Of a DNA stretch of 64,000 nt, positions 50,691 to 60,999 are shown piece after piece. The translations under genes and the position numbers were made by a program. The notes below the pieces were generated by a model. It was given only the letters and a program-made list of their open reading frames with translations, was not told the origin of the DNA and did not search any database. Positions within the stretch are counted from its first letter, which is position 1. Every line of letters starts with the position of its first letter. The stretch is from Strongylocentrotus droebachiensis (lineage: Eukaryota > Echinodermata > Echinoidea > Camarodonta > Strongylocentrotidae), in assembly GCA_035222895.1 (NCBI GenBank), contig JAVYIG010002094.1, positions 1-64,000 of the forward strand, in the 5' to 3' direction.

Positions 50691-51489
50691 GAATTGCGTT
50701 ATGCAGGCGAGACCGCCGAGAGCGTTTCCCTTGTTATTTTAACACGCAAATTACATAGGCAAATCGAGTTGCAATTAATTCGCTCGAGTCGAACACATTA
50801 ACTTTCCAACATGACGTCATCGGGTCTAAGAATTTGTCTTATCTTTCGTCTTAGCTAAGACAAACTGGTTTACGTGTTTAGAATACGGCTAAGGCAACTT
50901 TCTTAACCTAGACGAATTCTTAGACATTTTCTTAGACTTAAGAAAAATGTCTTAGAAGTTTATTGAATACGGGCCCTGACATTTTCACAGACATTATTCT
51001 TTCACCGTGAAACAATCATGTGGCCATGTGGTTGGTTAGAACCAAAGATGTTTGAATTTATACTACGTTTAAAACGGTCAGCGTATCAAATTGAGCTTTC
51101 CCTTATGTTTCTGAATGTATGTAATGAACGCACTATAAACACAAGTGTTGGGAGCCCAAAATTGTCTTAATATTTTATAGCAAAATTTCAGTTAAATTAT
51201 ATAATGATGTGAAAGAGGATGTAATTTAACACACTTCTGCAATGATTTATAAAACAAATATGTTTGAAGACGAATTTGACGAAGGAGTGCCCAATAATTT
51301 ATTTAGGTTTGTGTTGTACGCAGAAAACCCTAATGTTGTACTTTCATCACTATATTCGTCTTCATAAACATGTTTTGAAAATCCATGCAGAAGTGTGTCT
51401 TAAGTGTGTCCATCAGCCTGGTGTCTATCAAATTGTTGGGCCTTCCAACAATGTAGAAAGGCTCTAAAGCTCGGCTATAGCAAAATAGC

Positions 51490-51735
51490 AATTAATAGAT
51501 AGAAAGACAAGGGAAGAAGAAGATGAGAGAGACAGAGAGAAAAACAGAAAGGGCGGGGGAAGATATAGAGAAAGAGAGAGAAGGATAACGAGAAAGAGAG
51601 AGAGAGAGAGAGTGAGATGAGAAAGAGAGAGAGAGAGAGAGAGAATGAGATGAGAAAGAGAGTGAGAGAGAGAGGGGGGGGGTTATAGAAGTGAGATATA
51701 TTAAGAAAGAGAGAAAGAGAAAGAAAGCAGAGATA
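51490..51735. repeat. (GA)n purine-rich microsatellite region
   Basis: Interrupted AGAGAG runs with a short G-run; low complexity, inside the right part of the 10.8-kb element. Confidence 0.9.
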
Positions 51736-52167
51736 AAGGAAATAGAATATAACTAAATAAATTAAAAAATCGAGACAAAATATGAGATTTGTCGCATATT
51801 TTCATCACGAATTTCACTTCAAAGTTTGTGATTCGCGATGTCCCTTCAGAGCCACTATTATGGTTCGCTTGTGTTTCCCAACAAATTACGGTTAGCGTGT
51901 GCTCCTCAATAACGGTTCCACTGTGTATCAGTGTGTATATAGCGTATCCGCTGAAGTGAACCTTTTTTCAGTTTCTTAGGCGTTAGGTTACACTATAGCG
52001 TGAGGTTACACTTTAGCAGCTTCACATACGAGACGAAATATAGACAAACTCAAATCAAATCAAATGAAAAGGAAACAACGTAAAACGTGAATTTTTGGTA
52101 TTAAACAAAGACATTTTGCACGAGTGTACTTTGTTATCTGTGTAAAACAAAAAAGTACAGTACGTGT

Positions 52168-52194
<27 letters not shown>
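52168..52194. repeat. (CA)n microsatellite
   Basis: About thirteen CA dinucleotides. Confidence 0.95.
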
Positions 52195-52198
<4 letters not shown>

Positions 52199-52447
52199 AA
52201 AATCAGTCAAAATACTTGATGAGAAGCAAAATTTACTGAACGGATTGGACTGCCACCAGGGGGGCCTCTTTTGACGTATTTCACCTGTTTTCTTAATAAT
52301 TCATGTCAATCATAATTATACTCCATCTTTTCGTCTGTTTTTTCCACGGAGTAATGTGGGATAGTTTGTAATACATTTTTTAACGGTTGATTTTTAGGAA
52401 ATGCTGTCAATAATCTCTTGGACTGAGCATTCTGTTACACTTTTAAA

Positions 52448-52905
52448 TGGGAAAGTCTACCCTGATAAAGTAGCAAAGAGTGAGAGAAACAGGTTAGTGA
52501 AAGTTGAGCAAAAAACGATGAAACATAAGAAAGTTATGAATATTTAAAGGTGCGATCAATCAAACACGAATCAGTAACTATGTGACGTATCTTGCGATGC
52601 CCCCCCTCCCCCCCCCCCCCCCCATTTACCCTGAACGAAAACCTTCAACAATGTCCCTTGTTTTTATACAACCCCTGTATGAAACAATATATTCTGTTAT
52701 CAATGACTCAAGAAATCACTAGTTTATGAAAGTTTCTGTACAGACCAAATCGGAGAGAAGCTCGCAAAATAAGTCACAGCGTTGCAAATTTATGGTTCAC
52801 TGATGACCACTTCAAAAATTCATAACATTTCTATTTTTAATCGATATTGCTCAAACTTTCACCAATCATAATATTACCATAATATCAGGGTAGTGGAATT
52901 TCCCC
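52448..52905. mobile_element. MITE with GGGAAAGTCTACCCTGATAA-type ends
   Basis: GGGAAAGTCTACCCTGATAA at the left and an inverted near-copy (TATCAGGGTAGTGGAATTTCCC region) at the right, with a poly-C run inside. Part of it matches 10680-10860. The hAT-like element at 52921 begins just beyond its right end. Confidence 0.6.
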
Positions 52906-53049
52906 TGTAGCTGCCACGAGCAGGCGCGGATCCAGGATTTCTTAGGGGTGGGGGGGCCCAAATTTCAAATTATGCGAGCCAAATATTGGTACGTAATGTT
53001 GACCAACAATGACGTAATGCGGGGGGGGGGGGGGGCGGGGGGTCGGTGC

Positions 53050-55580
53050 AAACGTGAAACGCGGAAGCTTTGACGTTTCATTAAATTATTAGAGAAAGAA
53101 GACGACTCGTTGTACCGTTCTCGACTCTTAATCTTCGTCCGAATTTAGTTTTTCCCCTCCCGCGCGAAGCGCGGAAAATTTTAGGACTTATTACATTATT
53201 AGAGAAAGAAGACGATTCGTTGTAAAGTTCTCGACTCTTAAAGGGACTATGTCCCATTTGCAGGCCCAAAAAATGAAAAAGTTAAATTCCAACTGCATTT
53301 GAAAGATAATATTAATTTAGAACTTCCCTAAAAAAGGTGGGGCTTGAAAATGTCTTCAAGTGGGAAAATAACGACTATTAGTTGTCAAATCGACTTTAGG
53401 GCTATAGAGCCCAAAAGTAATAGTCTTGATTTTCAGACAACTGTACCGAATGGTCATACGTTTTATGCTGCGCAAAGATTCAATCAGTTTAATCTTGGCC
53501 ATCACAAGAAGTGGGTTATTGATGTAGACAAATACTCATGTACCCTTTACAACTCTTTTCATTTATGTTATTACCAAAGAAGAAAAAAAGCCAGTCAGTC
53601 ACTCAATAGTGTCTGACAGTGAAGTCTAGCAAGTAAACGGTTTTCCTTGCGTAATTTGAATATGAGGACACTGCTAACGTTTAAATTTCACAGATAGGAC
53701 ATACATGACATATTCATAATTCCTGCAAAGTTCTACAGCATTTGAGGTTGGCTGCAAAAGGGACATAGTACCTTTAATCCTCGTCTAAATTCAGTCACCC
53801 CCCTCTCCCTCCTGCGCGAAGCGCGGAAGCTTTGACGTTTCATTAAACTATTAAAGAAAGAAGACGATTCGTTGTAGAGTTCTCGACTCTTAATCCTTGT
53901 CTGAATTCAGGTCCCCCCCCCCCCTCCCGTGCGAAGCGCGGAAGCTTTTAAGTTTCATAAGATTGTGAGAGAAAGAAGACGATTGGCTGTACAGTTCTCG
54001 ACTCTTAATCCTCGTCTAAATTCAGTCACCCCCTCTGCCTCCTGCGCAAAGCGCGGAAGCTTTGACGTTTCATTAAACTATTAAAGAAAGAAGACGATTC
54101 GTTGTAGAGTTCTCGACTCTTAATCCTTGTCTGAATTCAGGTCCCCCCCCCCCCCCTCCCGTGCGAAGCGCGGAAGCTTTTAAGTTGCATAAGATTGTGA
54201 GAGAAAGAAGACGATTGGCTGTATAGTTCTCGACTCTAAATCTTTGTCTAAATTCAGCCCCACTCCCCCTCCTGCGCAAAGCGCGGAAGCTTTGACGTTT
54301 CATTAAACTATTAAAGAAAGAAGACGATTCGTTGTCCCGTTCTCGACTATTAATGTTCGAATGAATTTAGTTTTTCCCCTCCCGCGCGAAGCGCGGAAAA
54401 TTTTACGACTTATTAAATTATTAGAGAAAGAAGACGATTCGTTGTAAAGTTCTCGACTCTTAATCCTCGTCTAAATTCAGTCACCCCCTCTCCCTCCTGC
54501 GCGAAGCGCGGAAGCTTTGACGTTTCATTAAACTATTAAAGAAAGAAGACGATTCGTTGTAGAGTTCTCGACTCTTAATCCTTGTCTGAATTCAGGTCCC
54601 CCCCCCCCCTCCCGTGCGAAGCGCGGAAGCTTTTAAGTTTCATAAGATTGTGAGAGAAAGAAGACGATTGGCTGTAGAGTTCTCGACTCTAAATCTTTGT
54701 CTAAATTCAGCCCCCCTCCCCCTCCTGCGCAAAGCGCGGAAGCTTTGACTTTTCATTAAACTATTAAAGAAAGAAGACGATTCGTTGTACCGTTCTCTAC
54801 TATTAATCTTCGTATGAATTCAGTTTTTCCCCTTCCTGCGTGAAGCGCGGAAAATTGTACGACTTATTAAATTATTAGAGAAAGAAGACGATTCGTTGTA
54901 AAGTTCTCGACTCTTAATCCTTGTCTGAAACAGGTCCCCCCCCCCCCTCCCGTGCGAAGCGCGGAAGCTTTTAAGCTTCATAAGATTGTGAGAGAAAGAA
55001 GACGATTGGCTGTACAGTTCTCGACTCTTAATCCTCGTCTGAATTCAGGTCCCCCCCCCCCTCCCACGCGAAGCGCGGAAGCTTTTAAGTTTCATAAGAT
55101 TATGAGAGAAAGAAGACGATTGGCTGTACAGTTCTCGACTCTTAATCCTCGTCTGAATTCAGGTCCCCCCCCCCCTCCCACGCGAAGCGCGGAAGCTTTT
55201 AAGTTTCATAAGATTATGAGAGAAAGAAGACGATTGGCTGTACAGTTCTCGACTCTAAATCCTCGTCTGAATTCAGGTTCCCCCCTCCCGCGCGAAGCGC
55301 GGAAGCTTTTAATTTTCATTAAATCATTAGAGAAAGAAGACGATTCGTTGTACCGTTCTCGAAAATAATCCTCGTCAGAATTTAGTTTCCCCCCCATCCC
55401 GCGCGAAGCGCGGAAGCTTTTACGTTTCATTAAATCATTAAAGATTCGTATTACCGTTCTCGCCTCTGAATTCAGGTTCCCCCTCCCGCGCAAAGCGCGG
55501 AAGCTTTGACGTTTCATAAGATTGTGAGAGAAAGAAGACGATTCGCTGTACCGTTCTCTATACTCTTACTCCTTGTCTGA
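53050..55580. repeat. Satellite-like array, about 115-bp unit, about 18 copies
   Basis: Each unit carries GCGCGAAGCGCGGAAGCTTT (a small GC hairpin plus a HindIII site), CATTAAATTATTAGAGAAAG, AAGACGATTCGTTGTA and TTCTCGACTCTTAATCCTCG, with poly-C before the hairpin. Two or three subtypes alternate (GAAAATTTT against GAAGCTTT). The array is split once by the MITE at 53242-53773. Confidence 0.92.
53242..53773. mobile_element. TTAA-flanked MITE, family A, inserted in the satellite array
   Basis: 532 bp between TTAA 53238-53241 and TTAA 53774-53777, ends AGGGACTATGTCCCATTTGC and the inverted GCAAAAGGGACATAGTACCT. The flanks GTTCTCGACTC and TCCTCGTCTAAATTCAG join into a normal satellite unit with a single TTAA, so the empty site can be seen in neighbouring units. 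Confidence 0.93.
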
Positions 55581-55689
55581 ATTTCAAAGATGTTCTTTGT
55601 CAGCTTCTTTTGCTTCTTACGTCCTCTTCCGATTTGGGGGGACCGCCCCGCCCCACTGGCTACAGATAAACACATTTTGATACCTTTTC

Positions 55690-56030
55690 CGACCCCGCAA
55701 GTTCAGGGGTTTAAAGCAATAAATTACGGTCAGATAAGCATTCAGGGGCCCGCCTTAGGGCCCCTGGTGGGCTCGAGGCGGCGGAGCCGGCCCCGGAAAC
55801 TCAGGGGTTTTAGGCGTTTAATTATGGTCAGATGAGCATTTTTTTAAAATACCTATTATTTTGTGACACTGGAAGGTCACTATTTGGCGTAGGGTCCAGG
55901 GGGCGGAGCCCTCCAAAAGAGGGGTTTTAGGCATTAAATTACCGTCAGATGAGCATCTAAGGGCCCGCCGTAGGGCCCAAGGCGGAATCCAGGGGGCAGA
56001 GCCCCCGAAAGCTTTGGGGTTTTACATATT
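55690..56030. repeat. Diverged tandem block, about 115-bp unit, three copies
   Basis: Repeats of AGGGGTTTTAGGC, ATTA(C/T)GGTCAGATGAGCAT, AAGGGCCCGCC and GGGGGCGGAGCC. Confidence 0.75.
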
Positions 56031-56679
56031 GCTCCGATTGTCTCATTTTCGCTCGCGTGAACATTGCCAGCACAAACCACTGACCTCTGCCTCCTGAACG
56101 GATCATCGCCCATTCTATTCACTATACGTTACGTACTATAAAGGCTGTATTGTCTGACCGTTCATGAATATTCATGTTTTTGCTAAACTCGGCAAAATGT
56201 TTGCTTTTACTAAATGGAAAAATTACGGTGGGGGGTTGGATGAAATGGACATAATGAAATAGGCAGAAGTGATCTATGATAATTCATGCTTTTTATGTTT
56301 CGTGTGCTCGACCTATAATCTTCAAATCGCTTGGTAAACTGAGTCCAAAGTTAGACTTGTTTCACATGTGTGTATTATAGGCAATGACGAGCTTGCAACC
56401 TATTTTGAAAAATTACGGTGGGTGAACTTTCAAAAGTCAATGAGACATGAGGGCTCCAATGAAAGAGCTAGTGATAACGTACGTCGGGGTGGATGTGCTT
56501 TTCGTTTAAACAAAAAATGAATTTTTAACGATTTTTTTAAAAAACGTCCATAGGCTAACATGTTAGGCTGCCGACTCAGATCATGCTCTGACGATAGGGG
56601 GCGTTGTGAAATGAGACTAACCGGAGCCATATGTTAATCACGGTCAGATGAGCAATCAGTATCAGTACGCCAGTATCTC

Positions 56680-56945
56680 CTCTTTTCCTTTTTTCTTTCC
56701 CTTTCCTTCCTTCTCTCTTATTTTTTTGATTGGGGGGGGGGGGGGGGGGGTGATCAACAGCTTTGGAGGCAAGGCCCTTTCGGCCCCCGATCTCCTTCTT
56801 CCCCCTTTTCTTTTCTTCTTCTTCTTCTTTCTTTCCCTTTCTCTCCCCTTTCCCTTTCCCTTCTTTTCCTTTTTTTCTCTCCCTTTTTTTTTTTTTTTTT
56901 TTTTTGCGGGGGGGGGGGGGGCCAAGGCCCGCTCGGCCCCCCCCC
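56680..56945. repeat. Pyrimidine-rich and poly-G low-complexity tract
   Basis: Long CT-rich runs broken by two poly-G blocks, forming the right arm of the 4-kb hAT-like element. Open frames in it are compositional. Confidence 0.9.
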
Positions 56946-56967
56946 TGGATCCGCGCCTGGCCACGAG

Positions 56968-57800
56968 ATCAGAATGAGATAATCCTCCTTATAGCCATAT
57001 ATATCTCAAATGTGACCTCCTTGTAGTTTATATTGCACTTTCCCTTCAACTTTTAAAATAACCAATATTCGGCCAACTGCCAGCTACATTTTCGGACAAT
57101 TATATACTTACCTCGATCTTCTTCGGGGGTAGGCCTAACAACATTCTTTTTACTGACAAAATTACATTTTTACCACGAAAATATCAAAAGCTTAGCCGGG
57201 AAACTAGACGTTCTGGCGAAAGACGTGGAGAAATTTACTTGTATTAAATGAAAAGATCGGATATAACCTCTAATAATGCATTTTCAATTATTTCAATCAG
57301 TGGCGGGTGCAGGGGAGGGAAGATTGAAGGGGGTCGATCCTACCAACATTTAAGCATGATTAGGCCTACATGCACACATCAAGAAAATGTGCCCGCGCGT
57401 TCGTCCGCCAGGTAGGCTAAGTTTTGAGGAAATGCCACCCCTACAAATCGAATGACCCCCCCCCCCCTCTCTCTCTTCTTTTTTGAAGAGGGAATGGGGG
57501 GGGGGGTATATGTCAGATTTCTCTTCTACTGAAAAGTAATATTTCTTGCCCTCGCGCCGTGCGTCGCCTTGCAGCAGGTGAATCCCCCAAAATGTATGAG
57601 TCATGTAAAGTAGTCCCATCTTGTATTCGTTAATTCATCTTTAAATAGTTTATTTAATCTTATTCGTTATCTCCAAATAGGTAAAAAGTTAACAAAGAGG
57701 CATCCTTGGTGGTCAGATTCGTGGAAATGTTTTGTAGAAATGTAAAAAAGTGGCTGTAGGTAGCTTTAATATAGTTCCATAATTAGCATAATATCCTTAT
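56968..57800. other. Intergenic sequence, no gene seen
   Basis: No exon-like frame. Short poly-C and poly-G runs near 57460-57506. CAGTGGCGGGTGCAGGGG at 57299 resembles a hAT-like left end, but no partner is found. Confidence 0.5.
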
Positions 57801-58048
57801 AGAACCAATGAAATGACAGCATCATGACGTCACCCAAAGGAAAGGGAAAACGCGCGTACAGGCGAGGACTGTGCAAAGTGAATGGAAATCTCGGCGGATG
57901 AATTTTGTAAGCCCGCAACCTGTGAAAGGGCTCGCAGTTGTTTGCTCGATATCTGTGACGCCGAACGTGTAGTTTGACGTGATGCTACGTAGACAACAAG
58001 GTGTCCATTCCCATCGCTTCTAGCCTGTGACGAGAAATACGTAACCGG
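57800..58048 (+). promoter_or_regulatory. Candidate promoter and 5' non-coding exon
   Basis: CCAAT at 57805-57809 and a full CRE palindrome TGACGTCA at 57825-57832 precede about 200 bases that are richer in CG dinucleotides than the surroundings. They end in AACCGG before the strong donor GTAAGT at 58049. This looks like a proximal promoter plus an untranslated first exon of a plus-strand gene continuing to the right. No TATA box is evident and no transcript supports it. Confidence 0.3.
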
Positions 58049-58342
58049 GTAAGTACGCCGAAAACCAAAACACAAAAGCGTGACATTCGTCACATGTAGA
58101 AGGGTAGACGTCTTACCCCTTGGTGGTGGTTGGTGCTGATAATTTTGTTGATTACTGCAAAATATATAGTTGTTAATTTGTACTGGATATTGTTTCCGTG
58201 AATGTTTCCTTGTGGCGTATGCAATGGGAGGTTGTTGTCGTTGCTTGTACATTGTAGACAATGGCTTCGTGAATTGAGCGGTTTCCTTGCTGCGTGTAGC
58301 AGCCGATGACTGCTGTAGTAAAGAGGCGTGTGTACTGTGTGC

Positions 58343-58606
58343 CTATAGTGTGGTACTGTAGCCCTTGCCCTGTACGGGGCGCGGAAGCGGTGTGTAGAGA
58401 CCAGAATAAGAGAGTTGTCCACAAATGTTAAGTATTTGCACTTGATAACAGGGCTTCAATTTTCCATATCCACTTGGAACACAAGAATACTCAGTTGTCA
58501 CCACGTAGCCTTTTCTTACCTTTTTTGTTTTTAAAAATCCCTGCCCTGTTGTTGAATTGACCACAACTTTGATTAAAATTATTAAAAAGAGTCGACCGAC
58601 CATCAC
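58343..58606 (-). CDS. Candidate exon, cysteine-containing open segment (uncertain)
   Basis: Minus-strand frame with a hydrophobic start (MMVGRLFLIILIKVVVNS) and a segment GYVVTTEYSCVPSGYGKLKP then CYQ. The G-x-V-x-x-x-Y-x-C...C pattern recalls half of a Sushi-like repeat and the two upstream segments at 59.0 and 59.5 kb. A strong minus-strand donor-like GGTAAGAA lies inside it, so exon limits are unclear. Confidence 0.2.
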   Translation of the reverse strand: MMVGRLFLIILIKVVVNSTTGQGFLKTKKVRKGYVVTTEYSCVPSGYGKLKPCYQVQILNICGQLSYSGLYTPLPRPVQGKGYSTTL

Positions 58607-58980
58607 TAGCTACACCCCCATGCCATGAAGAAAAAAAATTGTCATTCATTCTCTTACATTACCCAGGTGGAACCTAAACTACTTGTGCTGCAGCAGTCGT
58701 GTATGACAGCAAAACATCCGTTTTCATTTCTTATTTCAATAAAGAAAAATAAAATTTGTGTTTAAAAAAAATGAGGCGACATCCCCCTCCCCCCAACAAA
58801 AAAATGAAATAGATATTAACAAACAATAATGATTTCTTGATGATGTCTGTTCATATTGGTGTATAGATCATAATATGATACAATTTATTGATGTTTCATT
58901 GTCTTGTAAAGAAACGTCTAAAAATATGTACATTCATAATTTTCTTCTCCGTTAACTAAACATTCCTGAGGTTTTTTATC

Positions 58981-59199
58981 CTATTGCCTTTCCTCATCTA
59001 TGTGCAACATGTGGTTGCAGGCATGGAATTCGTTACCGACTGCTTTGCAGTATAGCAACAAAGATTGACCGGGCATAATTCTACTTGCGCTACAATTAAT
59101 GCAAGGATGCAATTTGAATTTGATTGAAGTTACCAATGGATATCGAGTGAGACACATGCAATGATGCAACTTATTTGGACGGGTAAATTTCCATAGATT
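58981..59199 (-). CDS. Candidate last exon of a secreted cysteine-rich protein (uncertain)
   Basis: A good minus-strand acceptor (GTTTTTTCTAG) is followed by 72 open codons: NLWKFTRPNKLHHCMC, LTRYPLVTSIKFKLHPCINC, RIMPGQSLLLYC and HACNH, ending in TAG. P-G-x6-C-x9-C has the same spacing as in the segment at 59306-59575. A distant likeness to the RYP...CIN region of IL-17 cytokines caught my eye, but a key Cys is Phe. Function unknown. Confidence 0.27.
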   Translation of the reverse strand, partial: NLWKFTRPNKLHHCMCLTRYPLVTSIKFKLHPCINCSASRIMPGQSLLLYCKAVGNEFHACNHMLHIDEERQ

Positions 59200-59305
59200 C
59201 TAGAAAAAACTCATGCGATTGGAGCGGCATATTTTTGTTTATATGTCTCTTTTTAAGACACTGCAAAAGAAAATGTTGACTGCTTATTTTTCAGGTCGCG
59301 GTTTA

Positions 59306-59575
59306 AACTAAAGCTCCTCTGTGATCTTGAGACTGCATGCAATGCCCTTCCACTTCATCTCTGTCTGGGCACAGTACCGTTACAGGATCACCTGGGGCAA
59401 TAGTTTTAACCGTGTTACCATACCCCTGAAAGCACTCTATATTTTGTTTGGGTTCCAAATGTTCGTCTGGGTCTTTACTTCTCAACTCATTAATATTATG
59501 AGGTGGGTACAAGGTTTCATTACCACAGAAGATGACAGGAATTAGGATCTTCATGTAGCCTACAGTGTAGTACAT
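59306..59575 (-). CDS. Candidate exon with P-G-x6-C-x9-C motif (uncertain)
   Basis: Minus-strand open segment with ETLYPPHNINELRSKDPD, NIECFQGYGNTVKT and IAPGDPVTVLCPDRDEVEGH then C. Its composition looks like extracellular protein rather than chance, and the motif repeats at 58981-59199. The acceptor is unclear; it may be spliced at GAA|GTGGAA into the next segment. No family assigned. Confidence 0.25.
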
Positions 59576-60763
59576 ACATTTGTAGACAGAAATAACCGTC
59601 TAATATGAGCCATTTCTTTAATACAACTGACATTTGTTGACATACTATATAGGAGCCAGATGCAATCTCAGCGAAACAACCGTCGATATCAGAGACTGAA
59701 GCTTTCGGTCTAATACATTTGTAGCTGTTGATAATTTGGAAGTTGTGGTGAATGTTGTCAGTTATGGTTATTGAGCTCTGGTGCATGGGAATCGAATTTT
59801 GAGAAAAGAATTGCTATGATTAATCATTAATTATTGATTGTTTATCTTGCAGTAGCTTGGTAATTGTTTGAAAGTTTGAACCAGTGAAATGGAAACATTG
59901 CAGATGCACACAAACTTACGGGGCATCATCTTCGATAAAAACCACAACTCCCATTTGCAAATAATACCCATAGTGTCAGGCCTACATGTATCTCCTTATC
60001 TTTCTATACTCATTTCTTGGTAACATTTTCCACCAATTTTTTGAGGCACATTTTATTTATTTGTAATTTCTAACGTTCAGTGTAAGTTACGTTTGATTCT
60101 GTGAAAACTTATTTTCTATATTGTTACCAAAACTCGAGCTTATATAAACAGAAATGTCAGTAGGCTACTTCTATTTCTTACAATGGACAAATATAACATA
60201 CTACATGTAATGTATATTTTTATCACTTTAGATTTGAAATCTCACTTCACAATACATGTAGGGGTCTACTTTGATTTAGTACTACTAGGTACCGGTAATT
60301 CAAAGTTGTGTACGGTGATGCTGAGAGACATTAAAGGGTCTTGGTAACTTTCATCAGATGAGAGAAAAAGGTTGCTAATGAATATGGTATTACCATAAAA
60401 GTCGATTGATTGGTTTGTCAATTTGTCTCCAGAGAAAAAATTGTTTAGTTTACAAATATGAAATAATTAACCTGATTGTCAGTCTCATCTTACTTTATCT
60501 GATCTTTAGAACCAATTTATATTGTACTACTTGTACAGCAAGTATTTATTTACCATATATTTGAACATAAATAAAGCATGAAATGGAATTTTAACTTTTC
60601 CTGAATGTTCATCTTAGAATATACCTTTTTTGTGTGTGGGGGGGGGGGGGGGGGGTTGATTCAATATGTTTGTGATCTTCATTGTGGACGAGTTTTTCTT
60701 CTTTTTATGGGGGGGGGGGGGGGAGCTGAAAGGAATCTGAGAATGTTATAAAAATCTGTGCAG

Positions 60764-60853
60764 GAACAGTATACAGTGTATTATGGGAATGGTCATTCCA
60801 AATGTTCAGACAAGGCATTTCAAATGGCCGCCGCATTGGAAACTTTCAGACGA
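60764..60853 (+). other. Possible short plus-strand exon with a start codon
   Basis: AAATCTGTGCAG could be an acceptor. The segment contains CAAATGGCCGCC, a fair start context (ATG 60824-60826), giving MAAALETFRR up to donor GTGAGT at 60854. It could be the first coding exon downstream of the candidate promoter at 57.8 kb. No downstream exon can be joined with confidence. Confidence 0.2.
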
Positions 60854-60999
60854 GTGAGTAATGCCCGGTTTCTAGAAATAAACCCATCTCAAAGGAAACC
60901 ATTCATTACTAGCAAGGGAAGAGGCATGCAGGAAAAGCAGGTCTCTGGAAGCCACTTACTCATAAACTTCTCAGGCTGAGTTGGATAGATGTGTTCACA

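Larger units (their letters stand above)
45717..50978. mobile_element. Nested inverted pair with CAGGGCCCGTATTCAATAAA termini
   Basis: CAGGGCCCGTATTCAATAAA at 45717 and its inverted copy ending CCTG at 50978. Both continue into TTAAG/TCTTAG-rich arms of 150-250 bp. No matching 8-bp duplication (TTAAACAC against ACATTTTC), so it may be one old element or two half-elements. Confidence 0.55.
41213..52024. mobile_element. 10.8-kb composite element with about 75-bp inverted termini and 8-bp target duplication CATACGAG
   Basis: Left end TGTTAAGCTGCTAAAGTG...; right end, read inverted, TGAAGCTGCTAAAGTG.... Both continue through GCTAAAGTGTAACCT-type blocks, CGCCTAAG, TTGAAAAA and GTTCACTTCAGCG. CATACGAG lies exactly outside both ends (41205-41212 and 52025-52032). 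The interior holds a broken LINE, a minisatellite of the terminal motif, nested foldback elements and tandem repeats, but no transposase I can recognise. An 8-bp duplication fits hAT, P or Zisupton-type superfamilies; TG...CA ends do not fit hAT well. Confidence 0.8.
52921..56959. mobile_element. 4.0-kb hAT-like non-autonomous element with 8-bp target duplication GCCACGAG
   Basis: Starts CAGGCGCGGATCCAGG and ends with the exact inverted copy. GCCACGAG lies immediately outside both ends (52913-52920 and 56960-56967). The interior holds the 115-bp satellite, a TTAA MITE, a second tandem block (55690-56030) and long pyrimidine/purine and poly-G tracts. No transposase frame, so it would depend on a hAT transposase elsewhere. 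Confidence 0.9.

Noticed and set aside
53344-53616. 90-residue plus-strand frame
   Set aside because: Lies entirely within the MITE at 53242-53773; the other family copies break it.
54073-55517. Repeated frames (NSGPPPPP, KRQSFRA types) in the 54-55 kb region
   Set aside because: Reading of the 115-bp satellite; the frame shifts between units and no gene features are present.
56662-57026. Lys/Arg- and Phe/Ser-rich frames at 56.7-57.0 kb
   Set aside because: Low-complexity pyrimidine tract in the arm of the 4-kb hAT-like element.
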